The notes beneath the pieces were generated by a model, which was not told where the DNA came from, did not search any database, and saw nothing but the letters and a program-made list of their open reading frames with translations. Shown piece by piece: positions 1-8,278 of a stretch of DNA of 18,228 bases. The stretch spans positions 1-18,228 of the forward strand of contig CAKPPL010000018.1 of the NCBI GenBank assembly GCA_934177555.1. The letters run 5' to 3'. Every line of letters starts with the position of its first letter. Positions within the stretch are counted from its first letter, which is position 1. Both the position numbers and the translations under genes were made by a program. Source of the stretch: an uncultured Clostridia bacterium (GTDB lineage Bacteria; Bacillota; Clostridia; TANB77; CAG-508).

Positions 1-2
1 AC

Positions 3-635
3 ATATGCAAAACATTATATAGTAGAAGTGGAATAGAGGCAAGAAGTGTAAATGTAGAAGACTTTGAATATTGGCTAGAACAAGCAGGAAAAACAAGTGT
101 GAGAGATACATATACATATGTAGCAACATATGGAAATCCAAAAACATATGAAAGTAATAAAAAATATCCATATTTATATCAATATGAAATAGGAGCAGGA
201 ATAAATTCAGACACAGTAGGAAGTGGAACATTAGGAAGAAGTAAGACATATACAAACGAAAATGGATATACAAATGGCTTAACAACAAAAGCACATAGTG
301 AAGCAACAGAAGGAAAATTAACAGTAACTCAAACATATTGGTATGCAAACATAACAGAAGCAAACTTTGGAGAAGGAAAAAAAGTGTTATCAAATAGTAC
401 ATTCTATTGGTTGGCTTCACGCTATGCTAATTGTAATTCTAGTGAGGCTAGCTTTGGTTTGCGCTTCGCTGGCTCTGCCATTGGTGGACCTAGCATGTTT
501 TACTCAGCTGGTAGATGGAACGGCAATAACAATCGCCTTCGTCCTGTAGTTTCTCTAAAATCTAGTGTCAAAATCGAAGCAAGTTCAACAGCATCAGACG
601 AAAATGGAACAGCCCATCATATAACACAATATTAA
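3..635 (+). CDS. Surface/pilin-like protein, 3' part, with variable C-lectin-like C-terminus (5'-truncated)
   Basis: The reading frame is open from the left window edge, so the true start lies upstream; a GTG at 99 lies within the frame and is unlikely to be the start. The visible 210 residues begin with a segment containing ARSVNVEDFEYW and a Tyr/Thr/Asn-rich stretch, then end in FYWLASR...FGLR...LRPVVSL. This ending is the pattern I know from clostridial secreted or pilin-like proteins whose C-terminus resembles a formylglycine-generating-enzyme/C-type-lectin fold. From about 409 to 550 the codon use changes: CGC, CGT, GGC and GCT appear, whereas the rest of the gene uses mostly A-ending codons. 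Such proteins usually start with a prepilin-type leader like the one at 18122, but that part is outside the window. Family assignment is from pattern memory; function is unknown. Confidence 0.75.
   Translation: MCKTLYSRSGIEARSVNVEDFEYWLEQAGKTSVRDTYTYVATYGNPKTYESNKKYPYLYQYEIGAGINSDTVGSGTLGRSKTYTNENGYTNGLTTKAHSEATEGKLTVTQTYWYANITEANFGEGKKVLSNSTFYWLASRYANCNSSEASFGLRFAGSAIGGPSMFYSAGRWNGNNNRLRPVVSLKSSVKIEASSTASDENGTAHHITQY
409..550 (+). other. Candidate variable region of a diversity-generating retroelement target
   Basis: This segment inside the surface-protein gene is 67/140 G+C at 411-550 by hand count, against 38/120 at 241-360 in the same gene. It has clustered Asn codons (AAT...AAT near 429-437, AAC-GGC-AAT-AAC-AAT near 519-533) and finishes in a G+C-richer block encoding LRPVVSL. 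Variable regions templated by an adenine-mutagenised repeat have these properties and sit at the C-terminus of C-lectin-fold proteins. No template repeat or reverse transcriptase is in the window, so this is inference. Foreign origin or cassette exchange between paralogues would also explain the composition. Confidence 0.4.
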
Positions 636-671
636 AATCGAATACTTTTGAGAAAAGACCATTTAATAGTT

Positions 672-710
672 GATAAAAGTGGAGAAATAACACATTTCTT
701 CACTTTTATC
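672..710 (+). terminator. Long hairpin after the surface-protein gene
   Basis: Arms 672-688 and 694-710 pair over 17 positions, with one G-T wobble, around a five-base loop (AACAC). The hairpin starts 36 bases after the stop codon. No continuous T-run follows, so it is either a weak intrinsic terminator or an RNA 3'-end stabiliser. Confidence 0.6.
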
Positions 711-772
711 TAATTACGCATATAGAGGATAAAAAGATTTTATTATGATATTCACAAATATTATAAAAAAAA

Positions 773-801
773 TTGCAATAAAAGTAAAAAAATGATATAA
801 T
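773..801 (+). promoter_or_regulatory. Promoter of the NRPS operon (extended -10)
   Basis: TTGCAA at 773-778 and TATAAT at 796-801 are separated by 17 bases. TG at 793-794 one base before the -10 makes an extended -10 element. Predicted transcription start is near 808, giving a short leader of about 28 bases. A ribosome binding site AAGGGTG at 821-827 lies eight bases before the ATG at 836. Confidence 0.8.
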
Positions 802-835
802 AGGAATCAAATATAATAAAAAGGGTGAAAAAAGG

Positions 836-3800
836 ATGTTAAAGGACTTAACAAGACCACAGGAATCAATATGGATTACAGAACAATATTATAAAGGGAG
901 TAATATAAATACAATATGTGGAACTGCCAAAATAGAAGAGAAAATTGATTTTGAAAAATTATCAGAGTCAATAAAAATTGTGTGTCAAAAACATGATAAC
1001 TTCAAAATCAAAATAAAAATAGAAGATGGTCAACCAAAACAAGAAATATCAAAAATAAGAGAAGTAAAAATCGAAACAATAGAAATAAGTAATGAAGAAG
1101 AATTAAATCAAAGACGATTAGAAATATTAAAAAAACCATTCAAAATAGAAAACAATTTATTATTCAAATTTTATATCTTTAAAAATATTACAAATGGCCA
1201 AGGGGCTTTTATGCTCAATATACACCATTTGATTTCAGATGCGTGGACATTAGGATTTATTTGCAACGAAATAATAAAAACTTACTCAAAATTAAAACAA
1301 AATAAAGAAATTGAAACAAAATCTATATATTCATATATAGATTATATTCAAGCTGAAAAAGAATATGAAAAAAGTGAAAAATATCAAAAAGACAAAAAAT
1401 ATTGGGAAGATAAATTCCAGGTGATACCAGAAATAGCTTCAATACCAGGAAGTAAAAAAGATAGTAATGAAGAAAATAATCCATCAGGAGAAAGAAAGCA
1501 ATATAAAATAGAAAAAATACATGTAGAACAATTAAAACAATATTGTCAAAAAAATAAAATATCATTATATAACTTTTTTATGGCAGTATATTCAATATAT
1601 ATAGGAGAAATATCAAGTTTAAAAGAGTTTGTAATAGGAACTCCAATATTAAATAGAACAAATTTTAAAGAAAAAAATTCAGCAGGAATGTTTATAAATG
1701 TAGTGCCATTCAAAATAAATATTGATGAAAATGTAGAGTTTCAAGCATTTATAAAAAATATAGCAATAGATTCATTAAATATGCTAAAACACCAAAAATA
1801 TTCATATCAAAGTTTATTAGAAGAATTAAGAAAAAAAGACAAAAATATTCCAAATTTATATAATATTTTATTATCATATCAAATAACAAATGCACAACAA
1901 AATGAAGAAAATATAAAATACACAACAGAATGGACATTTAATGGTTGTTGTGCTGAAAATTTAGATATACAAGTATATGACATAAACGATTCTGGAAACT
2001 TAAATATAGCATATGACTATAAAAAAAGTAAATATAATGAAAAAGATATAGAAAACTTACATAAAAGAATTTTGAATATAATTCATCAAGTCCTTTCAAA
2101 AGAAAATATAAAAATTAAAGAAATAGATATTGTTACTCCAGAAGAAAAAGAAAAAATTATAAAAGAATTTAATAATACACAATTAGAATACAATAAAAAT
2201 GAAACTGTAATAGATTTATTTGAAAAACAAGTAAGAGAAAATCCTGAAAAAGTAGCCTTAATAAGTAATGGAAAAAAATTAACATATAAAGAATTAAATG
2301 AAAAAGCAAATATATTAGCTGAAAAAATGATTGAAACAGGAACAAAAAAAGAAGATGTAGTAGGAATTATGTTACAACGTTCACCAGAAATGATTATAGG
2401 ATTAATAGCAATATTAAAATGTGGTGCAACATATTTACCAATAGATTCAGAATATCCATTAGATAGAATTTTATACATGATTGATAATAGTGAAACAAAA
2501 ACAATTTTAGTAAATTCTAAAACAGAAAAATATATACCAGAAAAATGTACAACAATAAATATAGAAGAAATTGAATTTGAAAAATATCAAAACAGAGAAA
2601 ATATCCAAATAAAAAATAAAATAAAAAATCCAGCATATTTAATATATACATCAGGTTCAACAGGAAAGCCAAAAGGAGTAATAGTAACAAATCAGAATTT
2701 AATTAATTTTATTTATGGAATGAAGCAATTAATAGATTTCAATCCAAATAAAACAATGGTATCAGTAACAACAATATGTTTTGATATATTTGGACTAGAA
2801 ATGTGGTGTTCATTAACATCAGGTTTAACACTAGTTGTAGCAAATGAAGAGGAACAAAATTCACCAGTTTTATTAAATAAATTATGTTTAGAAAACAATG
2901 TAAATATAATACAAACAACACCATCAAGATATTCAGTAATATTTGAAGATAAAAATAATATAAAATTCACAAAGAATCTTACAGATATCCTTATAGGAGG
3001 AGAAGCTGTGAATAATAAAATTTTATCAGAAATAAAAAAAGCAACTAAATGTAAAATTTTTAATATGTATGGACCAACAGAAACAACAATCTGGTCTACA
3101 GTGAAAGAATTAACAAATGAAAAAGAAATAACAATAGGAAAACCTATTGTAAATACACAATGTTACATATTAAATAAAAATCATAAAATATTGCCATTAG
3201 GAATTCCAGGAGAATTATATATAGGAGGAGATGGAGTTTCAAATGGATACTTAAAAAGAGATGATTTGAATACTGAAAAATTTATAGATAATAAATTTAG
3301 TAATAATGGAAAAATTTATAATACAAATGATTTAGCATATTACAAAGAAAATGGAGAAATAGTACATTTAGGTAGAACAGACTTCCAAGTAAAAATACGT
3401 GGTTTTAGAGTAGAACTTGGAGAAATAGAAAATATAATTGAGACAAATGAAAATGTAAATCAAGCTGTAGTTATAAAGAAAAAATTAAGAAATGGACATG
3501 ATGCATTAATTGGATATTATACAGCAAATATTGAAGAAAAATTAGATAAAGAAATAAAAAAGAAATTAGAAAAAGAATTACCACAATATATGGTTCCACA
3601 ATATTTAATAAAATTAGAAAAAATGCCATATACACCAAATGGAAAAATAGATAGAAAAGCTTTACCAGAACCAGATATACAAAATAATAAAAAAGAAATC
3701 ATACAAGCAAGAGATAGAATTGATGAAGAATTAATAGAAATGATAGAAAAAATGCTTCAAATACAAAATGTAAGCATAAATGATAAAATATTAGAATTAG

Positions 3801-6800
3801 GAGGAGATTCTTTAACAGCAATAACATTATCAACAAAAATATTATCTAAATTTGAAGTTCAAATTAGTATAAAAGATATTTTGTCAGATTATACAATAAA
3901 AGAAATTGCAAATTATATAAGAGAAAACCAATTTAAAGAACATAAAAAAATCAAAATAAAAAAAGTAAAAAAACAAGAATATTATCCACTATCATCAGCA
4001 CAGAGAAGAATATATTATAATGTAAAGATGATAGGAGAAGAAAATACAGTATATAATATGCCAGGAGCAATACTTGTTGATGAAATACTAGATAAAAATA
4101 AAGTACAAAAAGTATTTGAAAGAATATTTAATAGACATAGTACTTTAAGAACATATTTTGTTATAGAAAATAATGAAGTTGTACAAAAAATTGAAGATAA
4201 AATAAATTTTGAAATACCAATATATCAAAATACAGAAAAAGAATTAAAAAATATAATAAATAATTTTGCTAAACCATTCAAACTAGAAAAAGCACCATTA
4301 ATAAGAATAGAGATTCATTATTTAGATAATAAAAAAACATTAGTATTATTAGATACACATCATATAATTATGGATGGAACGAGTTTAAATAACTTAATAA
4401 TTGAATTTAATAGATTATATAATGGAGAAGATTTAAAAAATATTCCAATTCAATATAAAGATTATGCAGTTTGGGAAAATGAATATGATAATAGTGAATT
4501 AATAAAAATACCAGAAAATTATTGGGTAAATAAGTTTAAAGATTGTGAATTTGCCCAACTAAATTTACCATATGATTTTAGTATACCTAGTAAGAGATCA
4601 TATAATGGAGAGAAAATAACTAAAAAAATTAATGAAAAAGAATTTAAGAAAATAGAAAGATATGCAAAAAAAATAGGTGTATCTCCATATATGTTTTTTG
4701 TATCAACATTTTTTATATTATTATACAAATATACAGGGCAAAATGATATAAATGTAGGAAGTCCAATAGCAAATAGAAACAGAAATGAGACTAAAAGAAT
4801 GATAGGAATGTTTGTAAATAATATAATATTAAGAGGAAAAATAAATGAAGAAGCAACATTTGAAGAGTTTTTAGAAAACATTAAAAATCAATTACTAGAA
4901 GATTTAACATATCAACCATATCCTTTTGATATGTTAATAAAAAAATTAAAAGTAGAGATAGATAATTCAAAAAATCCTTTATTTGATGTAATGTTTACAT
5001 ATCAAAATAAAGAAGAAAATATAAAAAAAATAAATGAAAAAGAAACACAAGTAATTGAAATTAATAATAATATTTCAAAATTTAATTTATCATTAGAAGT
5101 AAAACCTAAAACCAATACTATTAATATAGAATATTGTACAGATTTATTTAAAAGACAAACAATAGAAAGATTATTTGAACATTATATGAATACAATAAAA
5201 TCTGTAATGAATGATATTAATATAAAAATAAAAGATATAAATATTGTTCCAAAAGATGAAAAAAATAAAATTCTATATGAATTTAACAATACTAAATTAG
5301 ATTATCCAAAGAATAAAATAATTACAGAATTGTTTGAAGAACAAGTAGAAAAACAGCCAGATAAGACGGCAGTAGTTTTTGGAAAAGAGAGTATAAGTTA
5401 TAAAGAATTAAATGAAAAATCAAATCAAATAGCAAATTATTTGAGAAAAACTGGAGTAAAACCAAATGATATTATTGGAGTTATGCTACCAAGGTCTATA
5501 GAATTAATACATACACTAATAGGTGTAATAAAATCAGGAGCATGTTATATTCCAATAGATCCTGAATATCCAGAACAAAGAATACAATATATGCTAGAAA
5601 ATAGTAATGCGAAAATATTAATAACTAATAATGAGTTATATGATAAAATCGAATATAAAAATAAAGTCTCAGTAGATTATGATAATACAGAAATATATTC
5701 ACAAAATATTAAAAATTTAAAGATAATTAATAAATCATCAGATTTGGCATATGTAATATATACATCAGGTTCAACTGGAAAACCAAAAGGTGTAAAAATT
5801 ACAAATAAAAATTTGTGTAATTTTATAACTGGAATAAAAAAAGAAATACCATTTAAAGAAAATAAAACAATGGTATCTGTTACAACAATTTGTTTTGATA
5901 TATTTGGATTAGAATTATGGGGAACATTAACATCTGGAATGAAAATGGTATTAGCAAATGAAGAAGAGCAACATATATCAGCATTATTAAATGAGTTATG
6001 TATAAAAAATAAAGTAAATATGATACAAACTACACCATCAAGATATTCATTAATATTCGAGGAAAGTGAAAATGTAGAATTTTTGAAAAATGTAACAGAT
6101 ATATTAGTTGGAGGAGAGGCTGTAACAGAATCAATAGTATCAAAAATGAAACAATATTCAAATGCTAGAATTTTTGATGTTTATGGCCCAACAGAAACTA
6201 CAATATGGTCTACAATTAAAGAATTAACAAATGAGGAAAAAATAAATATAGGAAGACCTATTGCAAATACACAAGTATATGTATTAGATAAAGAATTACA
6301 AGTAGTTCCAATAGGAATTGCAGGGGAATTATATATTGCAGGTGATGGAGTAGGAAATGGATATTTAAATAGAGATGATTTAACAGCAGAGAGATATATA
6401 AAAAATCCATATATAGAAAATAGTATAATGTATAAAACAGGTGATATATGTAAATTTCTTGAAAATGGAGAATTATATTATTTAGGCAGAGAAGATGGAC
6501 AAGTAAAAGTTAGAGGATTAAGAATAGAATTAGAGGAAATAGAAAAGAAAATATTAGATATACCAGGGATTCAAAAAGCAAAGGTTATAAAACAAACAAT
6601 AGGAAATAGAGAAATAATTTCAGCTTATTTTGTTGCAAATAAAAGGATACGAATTAAAGAACTTAGAGAATATTTACATGAAAATTTGCCACAATATATG
6701 ATTCCATCTTATTTTACACCATTAGATAAATTTCCATATACACCAAATGGTAAAATAGATAAAAATAAATTACCTGTACCTAATGGAATATTACAAACTG

Positions 6801-8278
6801 AAAAGAAAGAATATGTGAAACCCAAAACAGATATAGAAATTAGATTAACAAATATATGGGAAGATATATTAAATACAAAGCCAATAGGCATAAAAGATAA
6901 TTTCTTTGAACTAGGTGGAGACTCAATATTAGCAATGAACTTAAATGTAAAATTGCTTCAAATAACAGATAAAATAAAATATGCAGATATATTTGCATAT
7001 CCAACTATAGAAGAATTAGCAGAAAAAATACAAACAAACAAAACCATAGAAAAACAAGATTTAGATAAATTAAAAACTGAATATAATGATATATTAAATA
7101 ATAATATGATTATTCCAAAAGAGACCCAAAATAATGAGGTTAGAAATATATTATTAACAGGAGTAACAGGATATTTAGGAATACATATATTAGATGAATT
7201 ATTAAAAAGAGAAACTGGTATAATATATACATTAATCAGAAAAGAACCAGGGATGACAATAGAACAAAAATTGTTAAATAAAATGCACTATTATTTTGGA
7301 GAAAAATATGATAAATATTTAGGTGATAGAATAAGAGTACTACAAGGTGATATAACAAAAGATGGCTTTGGATTACAACAAAAAGAATTATTTGAATTAG
7401 GAAATGAAGTAACAACAATTATAAATTCTGCTGCAAAAGTATCGCATTATGGTAATTATCTTGAATTCTATAATACAAATGTAAAAAGTGTAGAAAAATT
7501 AATAGATTTTGCTAATATATTCAAATGCAAAATATATCATATTTCAACATTAAGCATTTCAGGAAACTCATTAGTAGATCAATATTATATGGAACAGAAA
7601 TTTAAAGAAGAAGTAGAATTTTGTGAAAACAATTTTTATATAGAACAAGATTTAGAAAATGTATATGTAAAAACAAAATTTGAAGCAGAAAGAAAAATGT
7701 TAGAAGCAATAAAAGATGGAACTGATGGATATATACTAAGAATGGGAAATTTAATGCCAAGATTATCTGATGGTAAATTTCAAGACAATATAGGAGATAA
7801 TGCATATATAAATAGATTAAAAGCATTATTAAAAATAGGTGCAGTTCCAAAATACTTGATAAATGGATATTTAGAATTTACACCTATAGATAGCAGTTCA
7901 GAGGCAATAGTAAAAATTATTGAACATACAAATTCACAAAATAGAATATATCATTTATTTAATAGTAATCATGTTACAATATCAAAATTCTTAGAAATTA
8001 TAAAAAAATTAGGAACAGATATTGAAATTATAGATAATGAAGAATTTAAAGAAAAATTAAAAAAATTAATAAAAAGCGCTAATTCTGAAATAGTGAATGT
8101 ATTAATAAATGATATGGATAAAGACTTAAATTTACACTATGAAAGTAATGTAAAATTAAATTCAGAACATACTAAAAAATTATTGAACTTATATGGTTTT
8201 AAATGGCCAAAAATAGATGAAAAATATATAGAAATTATACTAAATTTAGTAAAAGGAGAAACAAATGATAGCAAGTAA
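836..8278 (+). CDS. Dimodular nonribosomal peptide synthetase C-A-T-C-A-T-R with reductive release
   Basis: A 2480-residue synthetase. Domains by rough residue: condensation 1 (1-440; HHLISDAW at 130-137), adenylation 1 (455-950; TSGSTG at 605-610, YGPTETT, Lys937 of the A10 motif), carrier 1 (GGDS, Ser992), condensation 2 (1045-1470; HHIIMDG at 1175-1181), adenylation 2 (1490-1985; TSGSTG at 1643-1648, Lys1973), carrier 2 (Ser2030), and a C-terminal NAD(P)H thioester reductase (GVTGYLG at 2109-2115, YVKTK at 2277-2281). All core catalytic motifs look intact. The condensation domain at the very N-terminus suggests that the first residue is N-acylated. Specificity residues read DILQLGMIW and DILQLGVIW, close to the textbook glycine code. 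Reductase release gives an aldehyde or alcohol; gut Clostridia are known to make dipeptide aldehydes and pyrazinones from such enzymes. No phosphopantetheinyl transferase, MbtH or exporter gene is nearby. The true substrates are not established. Confidence 0.95.
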   Translation: MLKDLTRPQESIWITEQYYKGSNINTICGTAKIEEKIDFEKLSESIKIVCQKHDNFKIKIKIEDGQPKQEISKIREVKIETIEISNEEELNQRRLEILKKPFKIENNLLFKFYIFKNITNGQGAFMLNIHHLISDAWTLGFICNEIIKTYSKLKQNKEIETKSIYSYIDYIQAEKEYEKSEKYQKDKKYWEDKFQVIPEIASIPGSKKDSNEENNPSGERKQYKIEKIHVEQLKQYCQKNKISLYNFFMAVYSIYIGEISSLKEFVIGTPILNRTNFKEKNSAGMFINVVPFKINIDENVEFQAFIKNIAIDSLNMLKHQKYSYQSLLEELRKKDKNIPNLYNILLSYQITNAQQNEENIKYTTEWTFNGCCAENLDIQVYDINDSGNLNIAYDYKKSKYNEKDIENLHKRILNIIHQVLSKENIKIKEIDIVTPEEKEKIIKEFNNTQLEYNKNETVIDLFEKQVRENPEKVALISNGKKLTYKELNEKANILAEKMIETGTKKEDVVGIMLQRSPEMIIGLIAILKCGATYLPIDSEYPLDRILYMIDNSETKTILVNSKTEKYIPEKCTTINIEEIEFEKYQNRENIQIKNKIKNPAYLIYTSGSTGKPKGVIVTNQNLINFIYGMKQLIDFNPNKTMVSVTTICFDIFGLEMWCSLTSGLTLVVANEEEQNSPVLLNKLCLENNVNIIQTTPSRYSVIFEDKNNIKFTKNLTDILIGGEAVNNKILSEIKKATKCKIFNMYGPTETTIWSTVKELTNEKEITIGKPIVNTQCYILNKNHKILPLGIPGELYIGGDGVSNGYLKRDDLNTEKFIDNKFSNNGKIYNTNDLAYYKENGEIVHLGRTDFQVKIRGFRVELGEIENIIETNENVNQAVVIKKKLRNGHDALIGYYTANIEEKLDKEIKKKLEKELPQYMVPQYLIKLEKMPYTPNGKIDRKALPEPDIQNNKKEIIQARDRIDEELIEMIEKMLQIQNVSINDKILELGGDSLTAITLSTKILSKFEVQISIKDILSDYTIKEIANYIRENQFKEHKKIKIKKVKKQEYYPLSSAQRRIYYNVKMIGEENTVYNMPGAILVDEILDKNKVQKVFERIFNRHSTLRTYFVIENNEVVQKIEDKINFEIPIYQNTEKELKNIINNFAKPFKLEKAPLIRIEIHYLDNKKTLVLLDTHHIIMDGTSLNNLIIEFNRLYNGEDLKNIPIQYKDYAVWENEYDNSELIKIPENYWVNKFKDCEFAQLNLPYDFSIPSKRSYNGEKITKKINEKEFKKIERYAKKIGVSPYMFFVSTFFILLYKYTGQNDINVGSPIANRNRNETKRMIGMFVNNIILRGKINEEATFEEFLENIKNQLLEDLTYQPYPFDMLIKKLKVEIDNSKNPLFDVMFTYQNKEENIKKINEKETQVIEINNNISKFNLSLEVKPKTNTINIEYCTDLFKRQTIERLFEHYMNTIKSVMNDINIKIKDINIVPKDEKNKILYEFNNTKLDYPKNKIITELFEEQVEKQPDKTAVVFGKESISYKELNEKSNQIANYLRKTGVKPNDIIGVMLPRSIELIHTLIGVIKSGACYIPIDPEYPEQRIQYMLENSNAKILITNNELYDKIEYKNKVSVDYDNTEIYSQNIKNLKIINKSSDLAYVIYTSGSTGKPKGVKITNKNLCNFITGIKKEIPFKENKTMVSVTTICFDIFGLELWGTLTSGMKMVLANEEEQHISALLNELCIKNKVNMIQTTPSRYSLIFEESENVEFLKNVTDILVGGEAVTESIVSKMKQYSNARIFDVYGPTETTIWSTIKELTNEEKINIGRPIANTQVYVLDKELQVVPIGIAGELYIAGDGVGNGYLNRDDLTAERYIKNPYIENSIMYKTGDICKFLENGELYYLGREDGQVKVRGLRIELEEIEKKILDIPGIQKAKVIKQTIGNREIISAYFVANKRIRIKELREYLHENLPQYMIPSYFTPLDKFPYTPNGKIDKNKLPVPNGILQTEKKEYVKPKTDIEIRLTNIWEDILNTKPIGIKDNFFELGGDSILAMNLNVKLLQITDKIKYADIFAYPTIEELAEKIQTNKTIEKQDLDKLKTEYNDILNNNMIIPKETQNNEVRNILLTGVTGYLGIHILDELLKRETGIIYTLIRKEPGMTIEQKLLNKMHYYFGEKYDKYLGDRIRVLQGDITKDGFGLQQKELFELGNEVTTIINSAAKVSHYGNYLEFYNTNVKSVEKLIDFANIFKCKIYHISTLSISGNSLVDQYYMEQKFKEEVEFCENNFYIEQDLENVYVKTKFEAERKMLEAIKDGTDGYILRMGNLMPRLSDGKFQDNIGDNAYINRLKALLKIGAVPKYLINGYLEFTPIDSSSEAIVKIIEHTNSQNRIYHLFNSNHVTISKFLEIIKKLGTDIEIIDNEEFKEKLKKLIKSANSEIVNVLINDMDKDLNLHYESNVKLNSEHTKKLLNLYGFKWPKIDEKYIEIILNLVKGETNDSK
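2747..5914 (+). repeat. Duplicated adenylation-domain segments inside the synthetase
   Basis: The two adenylation domains share an identical 18-residue block (NKTMVSV...FDIFGLE, residues 638-655 and 1676-1693), as well as ANEEEQ, IQTTPSRYS, the GGEAV core and YGPTETTIWST. The nucleotide copies differ mainly at third positions (compare 2747-2800 with 5861-5914). This is module duplication, possibly kept similar by gene conversion. The coordinates span from the first copy of the block to the end of the second; the sequence between them is not all repeat. Confidence 0.7.
8252..8258 (+). promoter_or_regulatory. Ribosome binding site of the kinase, inside the synthetase gene
   Basis: AAAGGAG lies six bases before the ATG at 8265 and within the last codons of the synthetase, whose stop is at 8276-8278. 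The 14-base overlap in a different frame implies translational coupling and fixes the kinase start. Confidence 0.8.

Noticed and set aside
4519..4881. Minus-strand reading frames inside the synthetase
   Set aside because: They are shadow frames opposite intact condensation-domain motifs, with no initiation signals or recognisable domains.
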